Positions 40,419 to 48,470 of a DNA stretch of 64,000 nucleotides are shown piece by piece. This stretch comes from Pseudomonas sp. 10-1B (GTDB lineage Bacteria > Pseudomonadota > Gammaproteobacteria > Pseudomonadales > Pseudomonadaceae). The DNA lies in NCBI RefSeq assembly GCF_000935045.1, contig NZ_JYKS01000007.1:62001-126000 (forward strand), in the 5' to 3' direction. Position numbers and translations under genes: made by a program. Every line of letters starts with the position of its first letter. Positions within the stretch are counted from its first letter, which is position 1. The notes beneath the pieces are model-generated. The model made no database searches. It worked only from the letters and a program-made list of their open reading frames with translations, and was not told the origin of the DNA.

Positions 40419-40528
40419 GAGGGCCTCATCGCCGGCAAGCCAGCTCCCACAGGTATTGCACATGACTTCAGGTCAATGCAGTCGAGGTGGGAGCTGGCTT
40501 GCCTGCGATGGGCCGCAAAGCGGCCCCA
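40419..40528. repeat. REP pair
   Basis: The inverted GCCGGCAAGCCAGCTCCCAC and GTGGGAGCTGGCTTGCCTGC copies are followed by GGGCCGCAAAGCGGCCC, between convergent genes. Confidence 0.9.
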
Positions 40529-40534
40529 GAATCG

Positions 40535-41674
40535 TCAGGCAGAAGCCGGCTCGAAAGCCCCACGCCGCCGGGTCAACACCACCAACCCTGCAGCCCCGAC
40601 CGCCATCAGCAACAGCAACGCATGCCCGCTGATCCACTGGCTCCCCGCCCCTGCCAACAACGGCCCGAGCAGGCAGCCAATACCCCACAGCTGCGCCACA
40701 TGAGCATTGGCGCGCACCAGCTCATCATCGCGGTAGCGTTCTCCGATCAGCACCAGCGACAAGGTGAACAAGCCACCGGCACTGGCGCCGAACAACACCC
40801 ACAACGGCCAGATCGCCGGCGTATGCAGCAACAGTGGAATCGCCAGGCTAGAAACCAGCAGCGTCACCGCACAACCGGTGAACAGCGCACGCCGCGACAT
40901 ATGGTCGGCCAGCGCGCCAATGGGCAGCTGCAGCACAGCATCGCCGACCACCACGGTACTTACCATGAACAAGGCAATTTCAGTGGTAAAGCCTTGCTGC
41001 AGGCAATACACCGGCAGCAACGTCAGAATCATCGCTTCGAACGAGGCAAACAGGGCAATGGCCCAGGCGATAACCGGCAAGCGCCGACAGAAGGCGAACA
41101 AGTCGCGGAAGGTGACGCTGCAGGCTTCGGTACTCGGTGCACCGCCACGCCCCAACAGCACCAGCGGCGCAAGCAACAACAGGCCGGTCGCGGCCCAGAA
41201 GCCGAAGTCGTCATCCGAGCCGAGAAAGCCCAGCACCAGCGGCCCGGCAAGTTGGCTCAAGGCGTAGCTGCTGCCATACAGCGCCACCAGCCGACCACGC
41301 CACTGCTCGACCACCAGTTGGTTGATCCAGCTTTCGCCGAGGATGAACACCACGGTCAGCGACATGCCGATCATCAGGCGTAGCAGCAGCCACAGGGGAT
41401 AGCTGGGCAGCAGTGCGACCAGGCCGATCGACAACGCCCCACCCCACAGGCACAAGCGCATGGCCGACGGTACCCCGACCCAGCCGGCCAGGCGGCTGGC
41501 CAGGCTGGCACCGGCCAGCACACCCAGCGCCGGCATCGCAGCCATTACACCGATGGCGAAGCTGCCGTAGCCCCAGGCCTCCAGGCGCAGCGAGACCAGT
41601 GGCATGCTCACGCCCAGCGCAAGGCCGACACTGAGGACCGAGGCCAGTACGGCGAAATAGGTACCCCAACGCAT
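40535..41674 (-). CDS. MFS transporter (YcaD-like)
   Basis: The 379-residue protein has twelve hydrophobic segments. It begins TYFAVLASVLSVGLALGVSM and has a mid-protein Arg-rich loop (LADHMSRRALFTG), an MFS feature. The short length resembles the YcaD/UMF2 group. The substrate is unknown. It is separated from the downstream-oriented aldehyde dehydrogenase by a REP pair. Confidence 0.88.
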   Translation of the reverse strand: MRWGTYFAVLASVLSVGLALGVSMPLVSLRLEAWGYGSFAIGVMAAMPALGVLAGASLASRLAGWVGVPSAMRLCLWGGALSIGLVALLPSYPLWLLLRLMIGMSLTVVFILGESWINQLVVEQWRGRLVALYGSSYALSQLAGPLVLGFLGSDDDFGFWAATGLLLLAPLVLLGRGGAPSTEACSVTFRDLFAFCRRLPVIAWAIALFASFEAMILTLLPVYCLQQGFTTEIALFMVSTVVVGDAVLQLPIGALADHMSRRALFTGCAVTLLVSSLAIPLLLHTPAIWPLWVLFGASAGGLFTLSLVLIGERYRDDELVRANAHVAQLWGIGCLLGPLLAGAGSQWISGHALLLLMAVGAAGLVVLTRRRGAFEPASA

Positions 41675-41699
41675 TGCAGCCTCCCAGGCAGTATTTCTA

Positions 41700-41776
41700 G
41701 AGGCCCATTCGCGGGCAAGCCCGCTCCTACAACGGTCGCGAAAACCTGTAGGAGCGGGCTTGCCCGCGAAAAGGAC
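41700..41776. repeat. REP pair
   Basis: The inverted copies CGCGGGCAAGCCCGCTCCTAC and GTAGGAGCGGGCTTGCCCGC have a very short spacer. Confidence 0.9.
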
Positions 41777-41784
41777 CTACCGGA

Positions 41785-43278
41785 TTACAGCTTGATCCAG
41801 GTAGCTTTCAGCTCGGTGTACTTCTCCAGTGCATGCAGCGACTTGTCACGGCCGTTGCCCGACTGCTTGAAGCCACCGAACGGCGCAGTCATGTCGCCGC
41901 CGTCGTACTGGTTGACCCAGACGCTGCCGGCGCGCACGGCACGGGCGGTCTTGTGGGCCTTGGAGATGTCCGAGGTCCAGATGCCGGCCGCCAGGCCATA
42001 CGGCGTGTCGTTGGCAATGGCCACGGCCTCTTCGGCGGTGTCGAAGGCGATCACCGACAGCACTGGGCCGAAGATTTCTTCCTGGGCAATGCGCATGGCG
42101 TTGGTCACGCCGTCGAAGATGGTCGGCTCGACATAGGTGCCGCCAGTTTCTTCAAGGGTGCGCTTGCCGCCAGCCAGCAGCTTGGCGCCGTCCTTGTGGC
42201 CAGCCTCGATATACGACAGCACGGTGTTCATCTGCTGGGTATCGACCAAGGCACCGACAGTGGTCTGTGGGTCCAGCGGGTTGCCTGGCTTCCAACCTTT
42301 CAGGGCCTCGACCACCATCGGCAGGAACTTGTCCTTGATCGAACGCTCGACCAGCAGGCGCGAACCTGCGGTGCACACTTCGCCCTGGTTGAAGGCGATG
42401 GCACTGGCAGCAGCCTCAGCGGCAGCTTGCAGGTCCGGGGCGTCGGCGAAGACGATGTTCGGGCTCTTGCCGCCGGCTTCCAGCCAGATGCGCTTCATGT
42501 TCGACTCGCCCGCATAAACCATCAGCTGCTTGGCGATCTTGGTCGAACCGGTGAACACCAGGGTGTCGACGTCCATGTGCAGGGCCAGGGCCTTGCCCAC
42601 GGTATGGCCGTAGCCTGGCAGCACGTTCAGCACGCCAGCCGGGATACCGGCTTCGATCGCCAGCTGGGCGATGCGAATGGCGGTCAGCGGCGATTTTTCC
42701 GACGGCTTGAGCACTACCGAGTTACCGGTGGCCAGCGCCGGGCCGAGCTTCCAGCAGGCCATCAGCAGCGGGAAGTTCCACGGGACGATGGCACCGACCA
42801 CACCCACCGGCTCACGGGTAACCAGGCCAAGCTGGTCGTGCGGGGTCGGGGCGACTTCGTCGTAGACCTTGTCGATGGCTTCGGCGGTCCAGTGAATGGC
42901 CTGGGCCGCCCCCGGGATATCGATGCTGGAGGAGTCGCCGATCGGCTTGCCCATGTCCAGGGTTTCCAGCAGCGCCAGCTCTTCGACATTCTTGCGCAGC
43001 AGGTCGGCGAAGCGGATCAGCTTGGCCTTGCGCTTGGCCGGGGCCAGTTGCGACCACACGCCGGAGTTGAAGGTGGCGCGGGCGTTTTCCACGGCGCGGT
43101 TGGCATCGGCCAGGTCGCAGCTGGCAACCTTGGCCAGGAAGCGTCCGTCGACCGGGCTCAGGCACTCGAAGGTTTCACCGGATGCGGCATCGGTGTATTC
43201 GCCGTTGATGAAGGCACGGCCTTCGATCTTCAGTTGCTGGGCACGTTGTTCCCAGTCCGCACGAGTCAGGGTGGTCAT
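41785..43278 (-). CDS. kauB: Aldehyde dehydrogenase, KauB/PuuC type
   Basis: The 497-residue ALDH has the catalytic Glu in WLEAGGKSPNIVF and Cys in FNQGEVCTAGSRLLVE, plus the cofactor segment IVPWNFPLLMACWK. Members of this group oxidise omega-aminoaldehydes from polyamines, agmatine and 4-guanidinobutyraldehyde. The pairing with a PuuB-like oxidase nearby supports a polyamine role. AGGAGGAG precedes the ATG at 43278. It is divergent from a cupin gene. Confidence 0.9.
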   Translation of the reverse strand: MTTLTRADWEQRAQQLKIEGRAFINGEYTDAASGETFECLSPVDGRFLAKVASCDLADANRAVENARATFNSGVWSQLAPAKRKAKLIRFADLLRKNVEELALLETLDMGKPIGDSSSIDIPGAAQAIHWTAEAIDKVYDEVAPTPHDQLGLVTREPVGVVGAIVPWNFPLLMACWKLGPALATGNSVVLKPSEKSPLTAIRIAQLAIEAGIPAGVLNVLPGYGHTVGKALALHMDVDTLVFTGSTKIAKQLMVYAGESNMKRIWLEAGGKSPNIVFADAPDLQAAAEAAASAIAFNQGEVCTAGSRLLVERSIKDKFLPMVVEALKGWKPGNPLDPQTTVGALVDTQQMNTVLSYIEAGHKDGAKLLAGGKRTLEETGGTYVEPTIFDGVTNAMRIAQEEIFGPVLSVIAFDTAEEAVAIANDTPYGLAAGIWTSDISKAHKTARAVRAGSVWVNQYDGGDMTAPFGGFKQSGNGRDKSLHALEKYTELKATWIKL

Positions 43279-43474
43279 ACGAAACTCCTCCTCTTGTTTA
43301 GGTGCAACGCCGCACTGAGGACTCACAGGCGTTGTCAGAATTCTGGCCGGGCGACGAGCGCACACTGGCAAGCGATACCCTAAACCAGCCCGGGTAAACT
43401 ATCAATATATTTGACACGAATGGCTCAAAAGCCTACTGATGTGCATTTTATTAAACAACAAAAGGAGCCGCACC

Positions 43475-43834
43475 ATGAGCATCGACAGTATCATCGACTT
43501 CGCACAGGCCATCACCGAGGCCGAACGCTACCGCCCGGCGGCGGAAAAAATCCTCAAGGGCGAGCCCGACCAGGCGGTCTACAACCACTATTCCAGCCCG
43601 TGCGGGCAGTTTGCCGCTGGCGTGTGGGAAGGTGAGGTGGGCCAGTGGACGGTGAACTACACCGAGCACGAATACTGCGAGATCGTCCAGGGCGTTTCGG
43701 TGCTGCGCGACCAGGACGGCGGAGCCAAGACCCTGCGTGCCGGCGATCGGTTCGTCATCCCGGCCGGGTTCAAGGGCACCTGGGAGGTGCTGGAGCCGTG
43801 CCGCAAGATCTATGTGATGTTCGAGCAGAAGTAA
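43475..43834 (+). CDS. Cupin-domain protein (DUF861 type)
   Basis: The 119-residue protein has a single cupin fold of the (S)-ureidoglycine aminohydrolase-like/DUF861 type: GVWEGEVGQWTVNYTEHEYC, EIVQGVSVLRDQDGG, RAGDRFVIPAGFKGTWEV. AAAGGAG lies before the ATG. It is divergent from kauB and may take part in the same catabolism. Enzymatic activity is unknown. Confidence 0.87.
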   Translation: MSIDSIIDFAQAITEAERYRPAAEKILKGEPDQAVYNHYSSPCGQFAAGVWEGEVGQWTVNYTEHEYCEIVQGVSVLRDQDGGAKTLRAGDRFVIPAGFKGTWEVLEPCRKIYVMFEQK

Positions 43835-43925
43835 CCACAGAAGTATCTATGTACCGCCAGGTGACGAGCGGTCGGCTGAATCATGGCGGTGTCCAATTCA
43901 GGACGCCCAACCAGGAGTGAACAGC

Positions 43926-44126
43926 ATGACCAACGATATCCTCGCCCCCGCACGCCACGTGATCGGTTCGCGCTACGTTGAAAGCGTCAAACCGTACATT
44001 CTGGAGCTTACCGGCCTTGCAATTGCCGTGGGCCCGAAAGACATAACGACAATGGACATTCGCACCGATCGCGTCATCATCCAGGCCGATGATGAAGGCG
44101 TCATCCAGGGCCTGAGGATCAGTTAA
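43926..44126 (+). CDS. I78-like peptidase inhibitor family small protein
   Basis: The 66-residue protein has an I78-like pattern: a short helical lead (RYVESVKPYILELTG) and a C-terminal strand pair (TMDIRTDRVIIQADDEG, VIQGLRIS). AGGAG lies 8 nt before the ATG. A second related gene follows after a terminator. No signal peptide is apparent, unlike some I78 members. The family assignment is by motif. Confidence 0.68.
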   Translation: MTNDILAPARHVIGSRYVESVKPYILELTGLAIAVGPKDITTMDIRTDRVIIQADDEGVIQGLRIS

Positions 44127-44146
44127 GGTCCCCAGCACCCGAAAAA

Positions 44147-44177
44147 GCCGCCTCCTTCCTGGAGGCGGTTTTTTTTG
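44147..44177 (+). terminator. Terminator
   Basis: The CCGCCTCC-TTCCT-GGAGGCGG hairpin is followed by eight T residues. Confidence 0.9.
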
Positions 44178-44280
44178 CCCATCAATAAGCCATGGGCAGA
44201 TTTATGCACCACAGGGCCAAGGTGAACTGGCGTGATCATCCTCAACGCCCAATACCGGGCGCCCCAACGAGGAAGTCATC

Positions 44281-44484
44281 ATGGAATACAACCAACCGAA
44301 AGCCGTCGACAACATTCAGCACCTTGTCGGTACTCGCTTCGTTGCAAGCGCTGAAGCCTACATGCAGGAAATGACGGGAGCCCAGGATGTTCGCGAGAGG
44401 AGACCCACCAGGGAAGCACGTTACTCGATGGTGGAATATGACTTGAAGGACGGCATCATCACCGCTGTGGTCGTCTACCCCTGA
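44281..44484 (+). CDS. Second I78-like small protein, paralogue of the preceding gene
   Basis: The 67-residue protein shares HLVGTRFVASAEAYMQEMTG with the equivalent region (HVIGSRYVESVKPYILELTG) of the gene at 43926, and ends YDLKDGIITAVVVYP. GAGGAAG precedes the ATG. It is a diverged tandem duplicate with its own terminator. Function is unknown. Confidence 0.68.
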   Translation: MEYNQPKAVDNIQHLVGTRFVASAEAYMQEMTGAQDVRERRPTREARYSMVEYDLKDGIITAVVVYP

Positions 44485-44513
44485 GCACCAGGCCTGTCGG
44501 TAGAACACCGTCC

Positions 44514-44552
44514 ATAAAAAAACCCGCTTCCTCACGGAAGCGGGTTTTTTTC
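44514..44552. terminator. Bidirectional terminator
   Basis: The AAAAAAACCCGCTTCC hairpin with GGAAGCGGGTTTTTTT serves the I78-like gene and the convergent rpmG. Confidence 0.92.
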
Positions 44553-44566
44553 AGGTCGCCGATCAA

Positions 44567-44722
44567 TTACTTGATCTTGGCTTCCTTGTACACCACGTGC
44601 TTGCGAACAACCGGATCGTATTTCTTGATCTCGATTTTGTCCGGAGTGGTGCGCTTGTTCTTGTCGGTGGTGTAGAAGTGGCCGGTACCGGCACTCGAAA
44701 CCAGACGGATCAATTCACGCAT
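44567..44722 (-). CDS. rpmG: Ribosomal protein bL33
   Basis: The 51-residue protein [20 protein letters not shown]... ends with [13 protein letters not shown], the standard bL33 sequence of the large subunit. It lies 11 nt after rpmB. It lacks the zinc-binding cysteines of the C+ form. Confidence 0.96.
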   Translation of the reverse strand: MRELIRLVSSAGTGHFYTTDKNKRTTPDKIEIKKYDPVVRKHVVYKEAKIK

Positions 44723-44733
44723 GATGTTCTCCC

Positions 44734-44970
44734 TTAAACCTTGGCGCCAGCTTTACGGATGTCAACCAGAACGGCGTCGATGCCGCGCTTGTCGATGATA
44801 CGCATGCCTTTGGCGGAAACGCGCAGACGCACGAAACGCTTCTCGGATTCAACCCAGAAACGGTGGTGCTGCAGGTTCGGCAGGAAACGACGACGGGTTT
44901 TGTTGTTTGCGTGGGAAATGTTGTTCCCGGTTACTGGACCCTTACCAGTAACTTGACAGACTCTCGACAT
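44734..44970 (-). CDS. rpmB: Ribosomal protein bL28
   Basis: The 78-residue protein [20 protein letters not shown] with [19 protein letters not shown] and [16 protein letters not shown] is bL28 of the 50S subunit. It is first in the rpmB-rpmG operon. In pseudomonads radC lies just upstream of this pair; here an SBP gene and the broken radC follow. Confidence 0.97.
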   Translation of the reverse strand: MSRVCQVTGKGPVTGNNISHANNKTRRRFLPNLQHHRFWVESEKRFVRLRVSAKGMRIIDKRGIDAVLVDIRKAGAKV

Positions 44971-45331
44971 GACTCAGCCCTCTAAAACCACATGCCCAAC
45001 CCGGCATGGGTTGGCCGCTTAATCTCTCAGTCTTTGGCGCCTGGGCGCCGTGATTCTGGAGGTCTTATCGACCGGATCCGCTGATGCGACAGGCCGAGCC
45101 CCTAGAAAAGAGCGCTGCTTTATACCAGAAAGACTTGGCTGCAACAACAGTAGATGCACATTGTCGCAAGCCAGAACGCGCCGGGCCAGCATAGCGGCAG
45201 GCCCCACCAGCCGTCGACCACTCGTCGCCAGTTTTGTAAAAAAGGGTGTGGTCATTTCCCGACGGGCACACTAGGGTAGGCCTTTTCCAGACTGCACTGG
45301 CAGATGGGCCACTGACAGCCAAGGAGCCACC
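44971..45331. other. Divergent region between rpmB and the SBP gene
   Basis: About 360 nt without a convincing gene. It must hold the rpmB promoter and the promoter for the SBP gene. No riboswitch or repeat family is recognised. Confidence 0.5.
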
Positions 45332-46939
45332 ATGCGTGCCGCCGCCCTTTCTTTTTTGTTCACCTCTGTGTTCGCCGCCGGCGCCCTGTTCGCCGCTGGC
45401 ATTGCCCAGGCCGCCCCGCTGAGCGTCTGCAGCGAAGCCAGCCCCGAGGGCTTCGACGTGGTGCAGTACAACTCGCTGACCACCACCAACGCCACGGCCG
45501 ACGTACTGATGAACCGCCTGGTGGAATTCGATGCGGCGCAAGGCAAGGTGGTACCGAGCCTGGCGGCCAGCTGGACGGTGTCGGCCGACGGCCTGGTCTA
45601 TGACTTCACCCTGCGCGATGACGTGAAGTTTCATACCACCCCTTACTTCAAGCCCAGCCGTGAACTGAACGCCGACGACGTGCTGTTCAGCTTCCAGCGC
45701 ATGCTCTACCCTGCCCACGCCTGGCACAAGACCGCGCCGGGTGGCTACCCGCATGCCCAGTCGCTACAGCTGGGCAGCCTGATCAAGGCGATCGAGGCGC
45801 CGGCGCCGAACAGCGTGCGCTTCACCCTCAACCACCCGGACGCCACCTTCCTGGCCACCCTGAGCATGGGCTTCGCCTCGATATACTCCGCTGAATATGC
45901 CGACAAACTGCTCAAGGCCGGCACGCCCGAGAAGCTCAACAGCCAACCGATCGGCACCGGTCCGTTCGTCTTCCAGCGCTTCCAGAAGGACGCCGTGGTG
46001 CGCTACCGCGCCAACCCGGACTACTTCGCCGGCAAGCCGGCGGTCGACCCGCTGATCTTCGCCATCACCACCGATGCCAACGTGCGCCTGCAGAAGCTCA
46101 AGCGCGGCGAGTGCCAGGTGGCCCTGTCGCCCAAGCCGCTGGACATTGCCGAAGCGGGCAAGGATGGCAACCTCAAGGTGGCCAGCACCCCGGCGTTCAT
46201 GACCGCCTTCGTCGCCATCAACAGCCAGCACCCACCGCTGGACAAGCCGGAAGTACGCCAGGCCATCAATCTGGCCTTCGACAAGCAGGCCTACCTCAAG
46301 GCCGTGTTCGAGGATTCCGCGGTTGCCGCCAACGGTCCCTACCCGCCCAATACCTGGAGCTACGCCAAGGACCTGCCCGGCTATCCGCTGGACCTGAAGA
46401 AAGCCAAGGCCCTGCTGGCCAAGGCCGGCCTGGCCGATGGTTTCAGCACCACCATCTGGACCCGTCCGTCGGGCAGCCTGCTCAACCCCAACCCCAGCCT
46501 CGGCGCGCAGATGCTGCAGGCCGACCTGGCCAAGATCGGCATCAAGGCCGAGATCCGCGTGATCGAATGGGGTGAGCTGATCCGCCGCGCCAAGGCCGGC
46601 GAGCATGACCTGCTGTTCATGGGCTGGGCCGGTGACAACGGCGACCCGGACAACTTCCTCAGCCCGCAGTTTTCCTGCGCGGCAGTGCAGTCGGGGACCA
46701 ACTTCGCGCGCTTCTGCGACAGCCGCCTGGACCAGTTGATCAGCGCCGGTCGCACCACCAACGACCAGAGCGTGCGCAGCCGGTTGTACCAGCAGGCGCA
46801 GACCTTGATTCAGCAGCAGGCGCTGTGGGTGCCCCTGGCACACCCGACGACGGCCACGCTGTTGCGCCAGGGGGTCGAGGGATATCAAGTGAGCCCGTTC
46901 GGGCGGCTGGATTTCAGCAAGGTTTCGGTGACCAAGTAA
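45332..46939 (+). CDS. Periplasmic ABC transporter substrate-binding protein, peptide/nickel type (SBP_bac_5)
   Basis: The 535-residue precursor has a Sec signal (LSFLFTSVFAAGALFAAGIA ending AQA) and the family-5 binding-protein fold: ASPEGFDVVQYNSLTTTNAT, LRDDVKFHTTPYFKP, ADDVLFSFQRML, IGTGPFVFQRFQKDAVVRYR and FMGWAGDNGDPDNFLSP. It is similar in layout to DppA/SapA and probably binds dipeptides or another small ligand. No permease gene is adjacent, so it must use membrane components encoded elsewhere. AAGGAG precedes the ATG. Confidence 0.92.
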   Translation: MRAAALSFLFTSVFAAGALFAAGIAQAAPLSVCSEASPEGFDVVQYNSLTTTNATADVLMNRLVEFDAAQGKVVPSLAASWTVSADGLVYDFTLRDDVKFHTTPYFKPSRELNADDVLFSFQRMLYPAHAWHKTAPGGYPHAQSLQLGSLIKAIEAPAPNSVRFTLNHPDATFLATLSMGFASIYSAEYADKLLKAGTPEKLNSQPIGTGPFVFQRFQKDAVVRYRANPDYFAGKPAVDPLIFAITTDANVRLQKLKRGECQVALSPKPLDIAEAGKDGNLKVASTPAFMTAFVAINSQHPPLDKPEVRQAINLAFDKQAYLKAVFEDSAVAANGPYPPNTWSYAKDLPGYPLDLKKAKALLAKAGLADGFSTTIWTRPSGSLLNPNPSLGAQMLQADLAKIGIKAEIRVIEWGELIRRAKAGEHDLLFMGWAGDNGDPDNFLSPQFSCAAVQSGTNFARFCDSRLDQLISAGRTTNDQSVRSRLYQQAQTLIQQQALWVPLAHPTTATLLRQGVEGYQVSPFGRLDFSKVSVTK

Positions 46940-46944
46940 TCCTG

Positions 46945-47056
46945 TACCGGCCTCTTCGCGGGCTTGCCCGCTCCCACAGGTATCGCACCCGCCCTGGGTG
47001 TTGTGCAGTCCCTGTGGGAGCGGGCAAGCCCGCGAAGAGGCCGGAACAGGCAGCAC
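46945..47056. repeat. REP pair, the last before the island
   Basis: The inverted copies CGCGGGCTTGCCCGCTCCCAC and GTGGGAGCGGGCAAGCCCGC are the last recognisable REP in the window. Confidence 0.92.
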
Positions 47057-47062
47057 AAAGGC

Positions 47063-47230
47063 CTAAGCCACAATCCACCCCTGCTCGACCATCGACAACG
47101 GCTCCCCATCGCCAATGATGATGTGGTCCAGCACCCGCACATCGATCAACGCCAACCCGCGCTTCAACGACAGGGTCAGATGCACATCGTCCTGGCTCGG
47201 CTCACTGTTACCCGAAGGATGGTTGTGGCA
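47063..47230 (-). pseudogene. radC: 3' remnant of radC, cut by the island
   Basis: The reading frame gives [34 protein letters not shown] and SMVEQGW before a stop: the metal-binding JAMM end of RadC, about 55 residues. Upstream of the CHNHPSG codons (plus-strand position about 47230) homology ends abruptly and island sequence begins. The N-terminal ~170 residues should lie at the other island boundary, outside the window. The remaining frame continues as meaningless sequence to about 47413. Confidence 0.88.
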
Positions 47231-47240
47231 CTTATGGTAT
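47220..47240. other. Left island boundary / attachment site region
   Basis: The junction between radC codons and element sequence lies around GGTTGTGGCACTTATGG. The exact core cannot be fixed without the right boundary or an uninterrupted radC. Confidence 0.6.
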
Positions 47241-47273
47241 ATGTTCGGAAACGTTGCAGATCTGGAGCTACCG

Positions 47274-48470
47274 ATGCCAGACGTCCCTTTCTGCGAGATC
47301 CGAATGATTCGTACTGCCTCCAGCGGCCTCAGGCCATACCTGCTGGTGCAGGGGGTTCCAGTGATCCTAGCAAACCTCTGGGCGGAGGATTTGCTCCACA
47401 GATCGCGTCTCAATACCGTCGAAAATTACCTACGTGACATCGCTATCGCGTACGAGTGGGCTCTCAGCCGAGGTTCTCCACTGGAAGCGAAGCTTGAGCG
47501 CCTAGCGGTGTTCAGCTCAGCGGAACTGACATCGCTGGCCGAACGCCTCTGCTCCACCAAACGCGGTGCGGGTGCGAGCCAATCGACATGCACCCGACGA
47601 CTCGAAGCTGTCAAATCATTCATAGATTTCTCCTTCGAGCACTACGTTGAGCTCAATCGACTAGGTCTACTTGAGCAAAGCCAAGCGGAAAAAAACAAAG
47701 CCAAGAATCTGCGAAATCTTCAAAAAAAAATCACCAAGATTGCATATCAATCAGAACCGCCGCTACCAGCAACGCCACTTGACTCCGGCGGACAAGCCTT
47801 ATTCAAAGGGGTGCTCAGTCCTGATGACTTTAGGAACCCATTCCAAAGTAAACAGATACAGGCACGCAATTACTGTCTGTTCTTAGTAATGCTTGAAACA
47901 CTTGCCAGGCGTGGCGAAGTGGTTCTCATAGAACTCGACGACGTTGACCTTGGTCCCTCACCTACAATACGCATCAAGCGCCCAAGCGATATCAACAGGG
48001 AGCGGAGACTGGACGGGGCTAGTCTCAAGACGCGCGGTCGGATAGTCCCCATAACCGCATCGGTAGCCGCGGTTCTGAACGAATACATTTCCGATCATCG
48101 CCCTAAACTGATCAAACCAAAAAGACCTTGTACAGCCCTATTCGTGAGTTCCCGTGACGGGAGACGGCTATCTGCGCGAACCGTAAACACCATTCTTCGT
48201 ACCGTTGCAGCCAGCCTCGGCTTGCCAAACTTTTCAACACGAATTCATCCGCACGGCTTGAGGGCGACAGGGGCAAATATAGCTCGCAAAAAGTTTGAAA
48301 AAAGTGGCGCCAACAGCATTAATGTAAAAGATGCTCTGGCGTATCTGGGCGGATGGAGCCCCAGCAGCGAAAGTGTTCAGCGCTACTCTCGACAGGCCAT
48401 ATCTGATCGGCTCGGCGAAATAATCAGAAGCTCAGACAGCTCAAATTTTCGAGGCAATGAAGATGATTAA
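47274..48470 (+). CDS. ginA: GInt-type tyrosine recombinase GinA
   Basis: The 398-residue recombinase has an N-terminal SAM-like DNA-binding region ([20 protein letters not shown]) and a catalytic domain with [19 protein letters not shown] (Arg I near residue 212), [11 protein letters not shown] (His327/Arg330) and [16 protein letters not shown] (Trp in place of the second His; nucleophile Tyr371). ATG at 47274 is chosen because GGAG lies 6 nt upstream and earlier codons overlap the radC remnant. Its end overlaps ginB. By analogy with Tn554 TnpA and GInt GinA it acts with the next genes in integration and excision. Confidence 0.82.
   Translation: MPDVPFCEIRMIRTASSGLRPYLLVQGVPVILANLWAEDLLHRSRLNTVENYLRDIAIAYEWALSRGSPLEAKLERLAVFSSAELTSLAERLCSTKRGAGASQSTCTRRLEAVKSFIDFSFEHYVELNRLGLLEQSQAEKNKAKNLRNLQKKITKIAYQSEPPLPATPLDSGGQALFKGVLSPDDFRNPFQSKQIQARNYCLFLVMLETLARRGEVVLIELDDVDLGPSPTIRIKRPSDINRERRLDGASLKTRGRIVPITASVAAVLNEYISDHRPKLIKPKRPCTALFVSSRDGRRLSARTVNTILRTVAASLGLPNFSTRIHPHGLRATGANIARKKFEKSGANSINVKDALAYLGGWSPSSESVQRYSRQAISDRLGEIIRSSDSSNFRGNEDD

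Noticed and set aside
47115..47273. An extended N-terminus for GinA starting at 47115.
   Set aside because: These codons are antisense to the radC remnant. The ATG at 47274 has a well-placed GGAG.
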